A stretch of DNA of 64,000 bases from Arthrobacter globiformis (lineage in GTDB: Bacteria > Actinomycetota > Actinomycetes > Actinomycetales > Micrococcaceae). The DNA is taken from positions 4,092,001 through 4,156,000 of the forward strand of contig NZ_JAUSXI010000001.1 in NCBI RefSeq assembly GCF_030815865.1, written 5' to 3'. Below, piece after piece: positions 56,872 to 64,000 of the stretch. Under the pieces are notes generated by a model, which was not told the origin of the DNA, ran no database searches, and saw only the letters and a program-made list of their open reading frames with translations. Position numbers and translations under genes: made by a program. The stretch's first letter is position 1; each line of letters opens with the position of its first letter.

Positions 56872-57978
56872 TCAGGACGCGAGGAAGCTCTCGTACCTTT
56901 CGGCTGCCCGGCGCAAGCCCGCCAAGGTCGCCGGGCCCAAGGGCTTCGAGTCATCGAAGGGAACGGGTACGACGGCGGCCGCCCGCCCGCTCCCCTGCCT
57001 CGCCCAGGTGCCGGTCACCTCGCCGCCGGCCACGACGGCCTTCTTGAACACGCCGTTGCCGCCAGGAACAATCTTCTGCGCATGCTCGGGCGGCAGCACG
57101 ATGCTCCGGTCCGTGTAGCCGAGGACAAACTCATCGAACCCCGGAAGAGCAAGTACCGAGCGTTGTCCCGGCACGCCCTCGTCCAGCAGTTTTGCGGCCT
57201 CCGGTGACATCCAGAACTGGGTCCCGTTGTACTCAAGCTCCACCAGCTCGCCGCTCACTTCCGGCAGGGCCCGCCGCACCTCGGTCAGCGGAATGCTGGA
57301 CCACCACGCGAAGTCGCGCAGCGTGGCGGGTCCGTGGCCGCGCAGGTACCTCAGAAGCAGCTCGGCGATCCCCTCCTCACGGCCCAGGTCACGGGACGTC
57401 GTGATCCAGTGGTCGAACGCTACGAACTTCTGCTGGTTGCGGTCCAGCGGCCCGGGCACCAGTGAGGCGCTCTGGCACAGCATCCAGAGCAGGTGAATCC
57501 CGCGCTGCGCCTTGGTGGGCTGCCCGGCCGCCTCGAAGGCCGCGAACAGTTCCTCCCGGCTGGCGGCCCGTCCGCCGTCGACCAGGCCGAGGGCAATATT
57601 CCGGCACGCTTCGACGTCGCTGCCGGTGATTTCCAATTGCCGGTGCCGGCCGGCCGTTCCCTGGATCATCCGGGCCGTGGTGATGTTCAGGATCCAGCGC
57701 AGATCCTCGGGAGCCAGCAGGTGCAGCGTGCCCCGCATGGGCCATGAGCGGACCACGGACCCGTCATCCAGGGCCCCGCGGACGTCGCTCAAGCCTGCGT
57801 CGGGTACGCGGACACCCACGGCCCACAGCGCCGACTGGAGATCCTGGGCCTGCATCGCGGTCATCGAGCGGACTGCCTCCGGCACCCGGGTGAATCCGGT
57901 CCCCAGCAGGCCCTGCGACGCCAGCCTCAGCCGGCCCATAACCTTGGGCGTAACCCGGATCCTCACCGCTGCTGCCAT
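56872..57978 (-). CDS. Winged-helix DNA glycosylase-like protein (AlkZ / HTH_42 family)
   Basis: 368 residues. MQAQDLQSALWAVGVRV carries the Gln43-Ala-Gln45 (QxQ) pair that is catalytic in AlkZ, the Streptomyces glycosylase that unhooks azinomycin interstrand crosslinks. SWPMRGTLHLL, LRGHGPATLRDFAWWSSIPLTEVRRAL (tandem winged helices) and the C-terminal beta part with VLPGFDEFVLGYTDRS are typical of the family. Likely a DNA-repair glycosylase of AlkZ/YcaQ type; the lesion is unknown. Confidence 0.82.
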   Translation of the reverse strand: MAAAVRIRVTPKVMGRLRLASQGLLGTGFTRVPEAVRSMTAMQAQDLQSALWAVGVRVPDAGLSDVRGALDDGSVVRSWPMRGTLHLLAPEDLRWILNITTARMIQGTAGRHRQLEITGSDVEACRNIALGLVDGGRAASREELFAAFEAAGQPTKAQRGIHLLWMLCQSASLVPGPLDRNQQKFVAFDHWITTSRDLGREEGIAELLLRYLRGHGPATLRDFAWWSSIPLTEVRRALPEVSGELVELEYNGTQFWMSPEAAKLLDEGVPGQRSVLALPGFDEFVLGYTDRSIVLPPEHAQKIVPGGNGVFKKAVVAGGEVTGTWARQGSGRAAAVVPVPFDDSKPLGPATLAGLRRAAERYESFLAS

Positions 57979-58040
57979 GGACCCATCCTAGGGCTCCCCC
58001 GTAACGGAGCAGCCGGTTACCGGAGCAGGCTCCGCCAGAC

Positions 58041-59111
58041 CTAGAGCGAGAGGCCGATCAGGAGCGGTTCGGGGTGCAGTTCGATGCCAAAACGCCCGAC
58101 GACGCCGGCACGCACCTCGCGTGCGATCGCCACCATGTCGGCGGCGCTGGCCGAACCGCGGTTGGTGATGGCCAGGGTGTGCTTCGTGGACAGCGAGGCC
58201 CGGCCGCCGGAGACGCTCCCGTCCTCCAGCCCGAAACCCTTGCCGAATCCGGCGTTGTCGATCAGCCACGCCGCGGACAGCTTGACCGCGCCATCGGAGC
58301 CGCCCGGGTACCGGGGAGCGTTTTCGGGCAGTCCGTCCGCCACGGAAGACGGCACGATCGGGTTGGTGAAGAAGGAGCCCGTGGAGTAGGTATCGCGGTC
58401 CTCCGGGTCCAGCACCATGCCCTTGGACGCGCGCAGCCGCAGGACCTCCCGGCGCACGTCGTTCGAGTAGGCACGCTTGCCCTGTTCTACGCCCAGGACC
58501 CTCGCCAGCTCGGCATAGCGGATAGGTGCGCTCATGCGGCCCAGCGGCAGCTGGAATTCGACGGTCAGCACGACGTAGCGCGGAGAGCCGTTGACGGTGG
58601 TTTGCTTGAGGATCGAATCCCGGTACCCGAATTTCAGCTCCGAGTTGGTGAAGGTCTTCACTGCGTTGCGCTCCCGGTCCCAGGTGCGGACCGCGGCGAT
58701 GGTCTGCGACACGTCCGAGCCGTAGGCACCGACGTTCTGCACCGGTGTGGCGCCGGTGGCGCCGGGGATCCCGGACAGCGCTTCAATGCCGGACCAGGCG
58801 TGGAGCACGGCGTGCTTTACCAGCGCGTCCCAGTTGTGGCCGGCCTGGACCACCACGGATACGCCGCCGCAGGAGTCCTCGGCGTTGACGGTGAACCCCT
58901 CCGAGGCGATCTTCAGGACGGTTCCGGGGAACCCGTCGTCGGAAATCAGGAGGTTGGAACCGCCGCCGATGATCAGCAGCTGCTCACCGGCGGCGTCCGC
59001 GGCACGCACCGCCTCGATGATCTCGGCCTCGGTGCGGGCCTCGACGTATTTGCCGGCGGGACCGCCAACGGCGGCCGTGGTCAGATCGGAAAGCCTTGGA
59101 GGGGTCACCAT
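58041..59111 (-). CDS. murB: UDP-N-acetylenolpyruvoylglucosamine reductase
   Basis: 356 residues, ATG at 59111 (a GTG one codon earlier is possible). It makes UDP-MurNAc with NADPH and FAD. FAD-binding LLIIGGGSNLLISDDGFPGTVLKI, SGIPGATGATPVQNVGAYGSDVSQ, STGSFFTNPIV with the proton-donor Ser, and the terminal SLSTKHTLAITNRGSASA are visible. It follows a MaoC-type dehydratase pair after 4 bases, an arrangement common in actinobacteria. Confidence 0.94.
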   Translation of the reverse strand: MVTPPRLSDLTTAAVGGPAGKYVEARTEAEIIEAVRAADAAGEQLLIIGGGSNLLISDDGFPGTVLKIASEGFTVNAEDSCGGVSVVVQAGHNWDALVKHAVLHAWSGIEALSGIPGATGATPVQNVGAYGSDVSQTIAAVRTWDRERNAVKTFTNSELKFGYRDSILKQTTVNGSPRYVVLTVEFQLPLGRMSAPIRYAELARVLGVEQGKRAYSNDVRREVLRLRASKGMVLDPEDRDTYSTGSFFTNPIVPSSVADGLPENAPRYPGGSDGAVKLSAAWLIDNAGFGKGFGLEDGSVSGGRASLSTKHTLAITNRGSASAADMVAIAREVRAGVVGRFGIELHPEPLLIGLSL

Positions 59112-59115
59112 CACG

Positions 59116-59553
59116 TCACGCCAACCGGACGAGGGCCTGGGCTTTCATGAGGACCTTCTGACCGTCGAACACCACAGTGAGGTCCACGCGCGCGGTGCGC
59201 GCATCGGCATCCAGCGCGCCGACCGCGCCGCTGACGTCGATTACGGCACCGGCGTCGCCGGATCCCGTGGTGTCGGAGACCAGCACCGGCTTGGTGAAGC
59301 GGGTCTGGTAGTCGACGACGGCGGCCGGGTCACCGGCCCAGTCGCTGACCAGCTGCACGGCGGCGCCCATGGTGAACATGCCGTGGGCGATGACGCCGGG
59401 AAGCTCGACGCCCGTGGCGAAGGCTTCGTTCCAGTGGATGGGGTTGAAGTCGCCCGATGCGCCGGCGTACTTGACCAGGTCCTGCCGGGTCACCTCGATG
59501 CTGCGGCCGCCAATGTCCTGGCCGACGCTAAGTTCTTCGAATGTGGGGCTCAT
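59116..59553 (-). CDS. MaoC-family (R)-hydroxyacyl dehydratase, HadB-like
   Basis: 145 residues forming one hot-dog fold. The hydratase-2 motif YAGASGDFNPIHWNEAFA (catalytic Asp and His) is intact, then LPGVIAHGMFTMGAAVQLV. In mycobacteria HadB is the catalytic partner of HadA in the FAS-II dehydratase. It starts 2 bases after the HadA-like gene, so a heterodimer is expected. Confidence 0.87.
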   Translation of the reverse strand: MSPTFEELSVGQDIGGRSIEVTRQDLVKYAGASGDFNPIHWNEAFATGVELPGVIAHGMFTMGAAVQLVSDWAGDPAAVVDYQTRFTKPVLVSDTTGSGDAGAVIDVSGAVGALDADARTARVDLTVVFDGQKVLMKAQALVRLA

Positions 59554-59555
59554 GG

Positions 59556-60017
59556 CTACTGTCCCTCTCCGCGGACCAGGATGGATGACTTGGTGGTGGA
59601 TACCGGCTCGCGCCCGTCCCCGTCCGTCAGGGCAAAAATCTCGCTGCGCGTGGTGATCATGGCGCCGCCGCCCATCGCGCGCACGCCGTCGACGTGCAGT
59701 TCCGCCACGAGCCGGTCGCCGGCAAAGATGGGGCGGTGGTGGGTGAAGCGCTGGTCCGCGTGGACGACGCGGGAGAAGTCGATGCCGGCTTCCGGATCCT
59801 CGATCAGCTGGGCGTCGGCGCGCTGCGCGATAATGATCGCGAACGTGGGCGGGGCCACGAGGTCGGGGTGGCCCAGGCCCTGCGCGGCGTCAACATCGAA
59901 GTGGGCGGGGTGGGTGGCCTTGACGGCGCGGGCGAACTCGCGGATTTTCTCACGGCCAACGTCATACACCTCAGCGGCAGGGTAGCTTCGTCCCTGCAGG
60001 TCCGGATTGATAGTCAT
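59556..60017 (-). CDS. MaoC-like dehydratase partner, HadA-like (UPF0336 type)
   Basis: 153 residues, a hot-dog fold without the complete catalytic Asp/His motif (SYPAAEVYDVGREKIREFARAVK, APPTFAIIIAQ, RVVHADQRFTHHRPIFAGDRL). It corresponds to HadA/UPF0336 proteins that stabilise the acyl chain in heterodimers with HadB. It is the first gene of hadA-hadB-murB. Arthrobacter relatives lack mycolic acids, so the substrate must differ from that of mycobacteria (inference). Confidence 0.85.
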   Translation of the reverse strand: MTINPDLQGRSYPAAEVYDVGREKIREFARAVKATHPAHFDVDAAQGLGHPDLVAPPTFAIIIAQRADAQLIEDPEAGIDFSRVVHADQRFTHHRPIFAGDRLVAELHVDGVRAMGGGAMITTRSEIFALTDGDGREPVSTTKSSILVRGEGQ

Positions 60018-60052
60018 GGGTTCAAGCCTATCGGGGCGGGCGTGCAGGTCCC

Positions 60053-60277
60053 CTATTTCGGGATGTTCTTGCGGACCCGTTGGCCGCGGACCACCAGACC
60101 GACCATGTGCAGCACCAGGCCCAGGCCAATCACCGGCAGGGACGCAACCATGAGCCCCTGGTTGGCGGCGACATGGCCCGCGATGTTGAGGATCAGGCCG
60201 ACGGCGATGAGGCCCATCGCGGCGAAGACCAGGGTTTTGTAGGACTTGGGCGCGGCGGCCCAGAATTGATGCAGCAC
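60053..60277 (-). CDS. Small two-pass membrane protein
   Basis: 74 residues with two hydrophobic helices (TLVFAAMGLIAVGLILNIAGHV and ASLPVIGLGLVLHMVGLVV) and a basic C-terminus (RGQRVRKNIPK). Resembles small DUF3188-like membrane proteins, but this is a weak impression. It stands 35 bases from the hadA-like gene on the same strand. Confidence 0.75.
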   Translation of the reverse strand: MLHQFWAAAPKSYKTLVFAAMGLIAVGLILNIAGHVAANQGLMVASLPVIGLGLVLHMVGLVVRGQRVRKNIPK

Positions 60278-60344
60278 CGTGCCAGTTTACCCAGTCATGA
60301 CGGCGCGCCCTGAGAAACGTTGCGCCTTGAGAAACGGGGCGCCC

Positions 60345-61286
60345 TCAGAATAGGGCTTCCTGCACCGCCGGCACCTCCGAGCTGTACTCCCCCGGTTCCA
60401 CCAGGCGGCCCTTCAGCAGCCCGAGGTTCACCACGAAGTCCAGCTCCGAGCCGTCCAGCCCGGCCAGGCCGTGGCTGCCGCACAGGGCCCTGAGGGTGAA
60501 GCCGTGGCTTCCGCCGTGCATCCCGTGCGGGTAGGCGTGCCGGGAAGCAGCCGCGCACAATGCCGCGGCCTGCGCCGGGCGGACCCACTGGTCATCCACA
60601 ACGGCAAAACCCCCGACGGCGGTGCCCGCCAACAGGGTCCGCACGTCCTCCGCCCGGCGCCGGTTGAGGAGGTCAAGCTCATCGGCGGGGAGCGGGTCCG
60701 TCAGGGCGGCAGCCTTCGCCGTGCCGCGAACCTGCTGGGCAAGGCCCGCTTCGCTCGTGGCCAAGTCCTCCAGGACGCGCACCAGCCTCCCGTCCTCCGC
60801 CAGGGCTACGTAACGGGCAACCACGGCACCCTGCTCGGCCAGCCGGTTCCATTTGCGCGGCTGTGAGGCGGTGCCGATCTTGCTGGCACCGTTGGCGAAG
60901 GTGGCCACGTAGAGCCAGTGCGGCTGCATGAGATAGTCCCGGAGGCCGGCCGGAACCCGTCCGCCACGGTGGAAGTCGTGGATCAGCCGGGTGTCGTCTG
61001 CCAGCTGGCAGGGCTCACACTGGCTGCCCCGGACCGCCTGGGCACTGTCCGGGCAGGTGACGTGCCGGCGCTCGGCGGCGGAGAAAACCCTGGTGTGGCC
61101 GAGGCAGCACTTGACTCCGTCCGCAACGCGGAACCCCAGACGGGTGCCGGCGTCGAGCGTCATCTCACTGAACCCGCCGGAATGGTGCTGGAGGCGCAAA
61201 ACAGGCCTGCCGCCGTCGGCCGCTGCGGAAACGGCCGGCGGCCCATCCCAAAAGACCCCGTGCACCAGATAACGGGTATCGGTCAC
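60345..61286 (-). CDS. DUF2797-type protein with Cys/His cluster
   Basis: 313 residues. A Cys/His cluster (Cys60, Cys61, His64, His75, Cys78, Cys90, Cys93) looks like a zinc site. After it comes LYVATFANGASKIGTASQPRKWNRLAEQGA (about 125-155), a sequence with the Y-x-x-x...K-x-G...R spacing of GIY-YIG-like folds, as known for DUF2797 proteins. No function has been established for the family to my knowledge. Confidence 0.75.
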   Translation of the reverse strand: MTDTRYLVHGVFWDGPPAVSAAADGGRPVLRLQHHSGGFSEMTLDAGTRLGFRVADGVKCCLGHTRVFSAAERRHVTCPDSAQAVRGSQCEPCQLADDTRLIHDFHRGGRVPAGLRDYLMQPHWLYVATFANGASKIGTASQPRKWNRLAEQGAVVARYVALAEDGRLVRVLEDLATSEAGLAQQVRGTAKAAALTDPLPADELDLLNRRRAEDVRTLLAGTAVGGFAVVDDQWVRPAQAAALCAAASRHAYPHGMHGGSHGFTLRALCGSHGLAGLDGSELDFVVNLGLLKGRLVEPGEYSSEVPAVQEALF

Positions 61287-61313
61287 GGGGCCTCCTGGTA
61301 ATGCTGATGGCGC

Positions 61314-62177
61314 TTACAGCGCGGGCTGCACACCAAACGCTACCGCGAGCTTCATGATCTTCTCTGCGCGGCCGAGGCGGGGCAGGTCCGAGCCATCACG
61401 GATGACGCGGCCGTTGGCCTCGAAGTCGGCCATGAAGTCGGTGGCCCAGGCGACGTCCGACGGCGTGGGGCTGATGACCTCGTTGATGACGCTGGTCTGG
61501 TCGATGGCCAGGCAGAGCTTTCCGGTCATGCCCATCATCACCGTGACACCGGTCTGCTCGCGCAGGATCGGGTGGTTGGTGCCCACCGTGGGTCCGTCGA
61601 TGGGGCCCGGCAGGTTGCCCACCCGGCTGGCCACGACGAGCTTGGCGCGCGGGTAGGCCATGGCCTCCTGGGTGTTCGCCATGCCGGTGTCGCGGCGGAA
61701 GTCGCCTGATCCGAAGGCCAGGCGGAATGCACCCTGGGCCTTGGCGATGTGGTTGGCCTCTTCGATGCCGAGCGCGGATTCCACGAGGGGGATGACCGGG
61801 GTCTTGCCGTCCATGCGGTGGAAGCTTTCGGTGACCTGGTCTGCCGACTCCGTCTTGGCCAGCATGACGCCGAGCAGCCCCGGCGTGCCGCGCAGGCCCG
61901 CGAGGTCGTCGGCCCAGAACTTGCTGGTGGCGTCGTTGATCCGCACCCAGGCCTGGCCGCCTCCGGAGAGCCAGTTCACGACGTTCTCGCGAGCGGCGTC
62001 CTTCTGCGAGGGGTCCACGGCGTCTTCGATGTCCAAGATGATCGAGTCCGCGCGGGACACGGCGGACTGGTCGAAAAGCTCGGTTTTCATTGCGTTGACA
62101 AGCAGCCACGAGCGGGCGATCTCGGCGGGGATATTGCGTTCTTGCCGGGTGATCTCGGCTGTGGAGGAAGACGTCAT
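61314..62177 (-). CDS. CitE-like lyase (HpcH/HpaI aldolase family)
   Basis: 287 residues from ATG 62177. SWLLVNAMKTELFDQSAVSRADSIILDIEDAVDPSQKDAARENV has the metal- and CoA-binding LDIEDAV motif of CitE/malyl-CoA lyase-like proteins; VIPLVESALGIEEA carries the second metal-binding Glu and LAFGSGDFRRD follows. Real CitE needs CitD/CitF, absent here, so it is probably a stand-alone beta-hydroxyacyl-CoA lyase. A TACGGT -10-like box ends 6 bases before the ATG, suggesting leaderless translation. Confidence 0.87.
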   Translation of the reverse strand: MTSSSTAEITRQERNIPAEIARSWLLVNAMKTELFDQSAVSRADSIILDIEDAVDPSQKDAARENVVNWLSGGGQAWVRINDATSKFWADDLAGLRGTPGLLGVMLAKTESADQVTESFHRMDGKTPVIPLVESALGIEEANHIAKAQGAFRLAFGSGDFRRDTGMANTQEAMAYPRAKLVVASRVGNLPGPIDGPTVGTNHPILREQTGVTVMMGMTGKLCLAIDQTSVINEVISPTPSDVAWATDFMADFEANGRVIRDGSDLPRLGRAEKIMKLAVAFGVQPAL

Positions 62178-62493
62178 GGTTCTACCGTATCGGGCGCGCG
62201 CCCGTGTGCGCGACGCAGATCGGCCCCGCAGGGCAGACCAATACGAACAAAAGCCACAGTGTACCGCCCGTCGCTGGGATCTTTGCTGCCGTCTGTCACG
62301 GACACTCATGGACCGCAACGGGGCGCCGCATGTCCCGCTGTTGCGCCGTGTTTCCGCCGATTTCTAACGGTTTCCCGCCGTGACCCGGGCACTTTTCTGC
62401 TTCGTCCGAGTGCGCTTACATCAATCCATCGGCCGTTGCAGCGGCCGGAGCGAATGTGGCGTACCAGCCGACCAAACCCCTGAAGGAACCCCC
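62178..62493. other. Divergent intergenic region, CitE-like / substrate-binding protein
   Basis: 316 bases without a supported gene. It should contain both divergent promoters. On the minus strand the -10-like TACGGT (62184-62189) sits next to the CitE-like start. On the plus strand I could not choose a promoter; AGGAACCCCC just before 62494 holds the ribosome-binding site of the transporter gene. Confidence 0.4.
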
Positions 62494-63531
62494 ATGAAAC
62501 GACACCTGACCATACTGAGTGCTGCGGCCGCCGTCGTCATCGCCCTGACGGTGTCCGGCTGCGGCGGGAGCGCCGCCGGCGATGACACAGGCGGCACCGG
62601 AACGCCCGGCGCCAACGAAGTGAAGGAGCTCCGCTACCAGGGCTGGGCCAACAGCGTGACCCTTCCCGAGCTGGCGGAGGACCTCGGCTACCTGGGCGAC
62701 GTCAAGCTGAACTGGGTGGGCAACACCATCAGCGGCCCGCAGGACATCCAGTCCGCAGCGACGGGCCAGACCGACTTCGGCGGCGCGTTCGCCGGCGCCG
62801 TGGTGAAGCTCGTGGAGGCCGGGGCTCCGGTGAAGGCCGTCATCAACTATTACGGTGAGGACAGCAAGACCTTCAACGGCTTTTACGTGAAGGAAGACAG
62901 CACGATCAAGACGGCCCGGGACTTCATCGGCAAGAAGATCGCCGTGAACACCCTGGGCGCCCATTCCGAGGCGGTCATCAACACCTACCTCCGCAAGAAC
63001 GGCCTGAGCGCGGACGAGATCAAGCAGGTCCAGCTCGTGGTGGTTCCGCCGAACGACACGGAGGAAGCCATCCGCCGCGGCCAGGTGGATGCCGGCTCCC
63101 TCGGCAGCATTCTGCAGGACAAGGCCGTCGCCAACGGCGGGCTGCGGTCCGTCTTCAGCGACTTCGACCTGTTCGGCACGTTTGCCGGCGGACCCTACGT
63201 CTTCCGGGAAGACTTCATCGCGCAGAACCCCAACACGGTCCGGACCTTCACCACGGGCGTGGCGAAGGCCATCGAGTGGGAGCGGGCCACGCCCCGCAAG
63301 GACGTCATTGCCCGGCTCACCAAGATCCTGAAGGAACGCGGCCGCAACGAGAACCCCGCCGCCCTGCAGTACTGGAAGAGCGTCGGCGTCCCCGCCAAGG
63401 GCGAGATCAAGGACGAGGACTTCACCCGCTGGGAGGAGTACCTGAAGTCCGCCGGCATCATCAAGTCCGGTTTGGACGCCAAGAAGCTGTACACCAACGA
63501 GTTCAACGGTCTCCTGACCGCTTCAAAGTAA
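62494..63531 (+). CDS. Substrate-binding lipoprotein of an ABC transporter (sulfonate/nitrate type)
   Basis: 345 residues. Signal peptide MKRHLTILSAAAAVVIALT ends at the lipobox VSGC, followed by a Gly/Ser linker, so it is a membrane-anchored lipoprotein. The mature part is a SsuA/TauA/ThiY-like type II periplasmic-binding fold (SGPQDIQSAATGQTDFGGAFAGAVVKLVEAGAPVKAV, then GKKIAVNTLGAHSEAVINTYLRKNGL). The following TauD-type dioxygenase suggests a taurine or alkanesulfonate substrate; permease and ATPase genes should lie beyond the edge. Confidence 0.87.
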   Translation: MKRHLTILSAAAAVVIALTVSGCGGSAAGDDTGGTGTPGANEVKELRYQGWANSVTLPELAEDLGYLGDVKLNWVGNTISGPQDIQSAATGQTDFGGAFAGAVVKLVEAGAPVKAVINYYGEDSKTFNGFYVKEDSTIKTARDFIGKKIAVNTLGAHSEAVINTYLRKNGLSADEIKQVQLVVVPPNDTEEAIRRGQVDAGSLGSILQDKAVANGGLRSVFSDFDLFGTFAGGPYVFREDFIAQNPNTVRTFTTGVAKAIEWERATPRKDVIARLTKILKERGRNENPAALQYWKSVGVPAKGEIKDEDFTRWEEYLKSAGIIKSGLDAKKLYTNEFNGLLTASK

Positions 63532-63592
63532 CGCCCGATCCAAACAACCGCCCGATTCAGAAGTATCCGCAGCACAAAGTGAGGAAAGAACG

Positions 63593-64000
63593 ATGACTGT
63601 CATTACCGAAACCAAGCTCGAATTCTCCAAGCTGGGCTCCCGCATCGGCGCCGAGATCCGCGGCCTGGATCTCAGCGGCGATCTGCCGGCAGAGACCGTT
63701 GCACAGATCCGTGCGGCCCTCAACGAGCACAAGGCCCTCGTGTTCCGTGAAGCCAGCATCCTCTCCGACGAGGCGCAGGTGAAGTTCGCCAGCCTCTTCG
63801 GACCGCTCACCAAGGCGCACCCCACCGTTGCGTCGGTTGAGGGCGAGGAGAACGTCCTGCCCGTGGACAGCGAGAACGGTTCAGCCAACAACTGGCACAC
63901 CGATGTTACGTTCGTGGTCAACCCGCCGCAGGCGTCCACCCTGCGCAGCATCGACCTGCCGGTCTACGGCGGCGAGACGCTGATCGCTTCCTCCGCCGGC
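63593..64000 (+). CDS. TauD/TfdA-family Fe(II)/2-oxoglutarate dioxygenase (cut by window edge)
   Basis: The first 136 residues are present. The start ATG has GAGGAAAG 6 bases upstream. SRIGAEIRGLDLSGDLPAETVAQIR and LVFREASILSDEAQVKFASLFGP are typical TauD N-terminal sequence. NNWHTDVTFVVNPPQAS carries His102-x-Asp104, two of the three iron ligands. TauD and AtsK-like enzymes release sulfite from taurine or alkyl sulfates. It is the second gene of the operon after the binding protein. Confidence 0.88.
   Translation, partial: MTVITETKLEFSKLGSRIGAEIRGLDLSGDLPAETVAQIRAALNEHKALVFREASILSDEAQVKFASLFGPLTKAHPTVASVEGEENVLPVDSENGSANNWHTDVTFVVNPPQASTLRSIDLPVYGGETLIASSAG

Overview
The window is a GC-rich chromosomal segment of an actinobacterium, most likely Micrococcaceae close to Arthrobacter/Pseudarthrobacter. 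The evidence is the high GC content, the actinobacterial gene orders (ppk next to mutT1, trpT-secE-nusG-rplK-rplA, rplJL, rpoBC, rpsLG-fusA-tuf, the S10 cluster), a mycothiol synthase, a GlnR-type regulator, low-complexity tails on several ribosomal and transcription proteins, and several -10 boxes of the TANNNT type. No phage, insertion sequence or CRISPR array was seen.

Bases 1-30500 are mainly the translation and transcription core, almost all on the minus strand. Read in transcription order these are: tRNA-Trp, secE, nusG, rplK, rplA; rplJ-rplL behind a structured leader; rpoB-rpoC; rpsL-rpsG-fusA; tuf; the S10 operon (rpsJ to rpsQ); and the spc operon (rplN onward, leaving the window inside rplR). 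Terminators separate these blocks after rplA, rplL, rpoC, tuf and rpsQ. Interspersed are a thiolase, a YbaK-type deacylase and two paralogous double-GNAT acetyltransferases.

Bases 30700-51000 are ordinary housekeeping and regulatory genes: an aminotransferase, a divergent two-component/PspC envelope-stress locus (three PspC domains), pfkA, a YgfZ-ankyrin-MFS operon, a nitrobindin-like protein, glnR, mshD, ppk and mutT1 (polyphosphate and nucleotide-pool sanitation), then a GntR module and thyA-folA (dTMP/folate).

Bases 52200-57000 are the most accessory-looking part. A WXG100-headed protein with a hydrophobic glycine-rich C-terminus is followed by two unrecognised genes, then asd. A solitary AbiEi-like/DUF559 gene follows, bracketed by inverted copies of a short palindromic repeat. 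The right end carries an AlkZ-like glycosylase, murB with a HadA/HadB-like dehydratase pair, a DUF2797 protein, a CitE-like lyase, and the beginning of a probable sulfonate uptake/oxygenation operon (substrate-binding lipoprotein and a TauD-type dioxygenase cut by the window edge).

The best candidates for something undescribed are the WXG100 three-gene module (52277-54410), the repeat-bracketed AbiEi/DUF559 cassette (55626-56846), the long palindromes at 37847-37911 and 49762-49799, and the unexplained structured region before mshD (45251-45330). All functional claims are from reading the sequence; no database search was possible.
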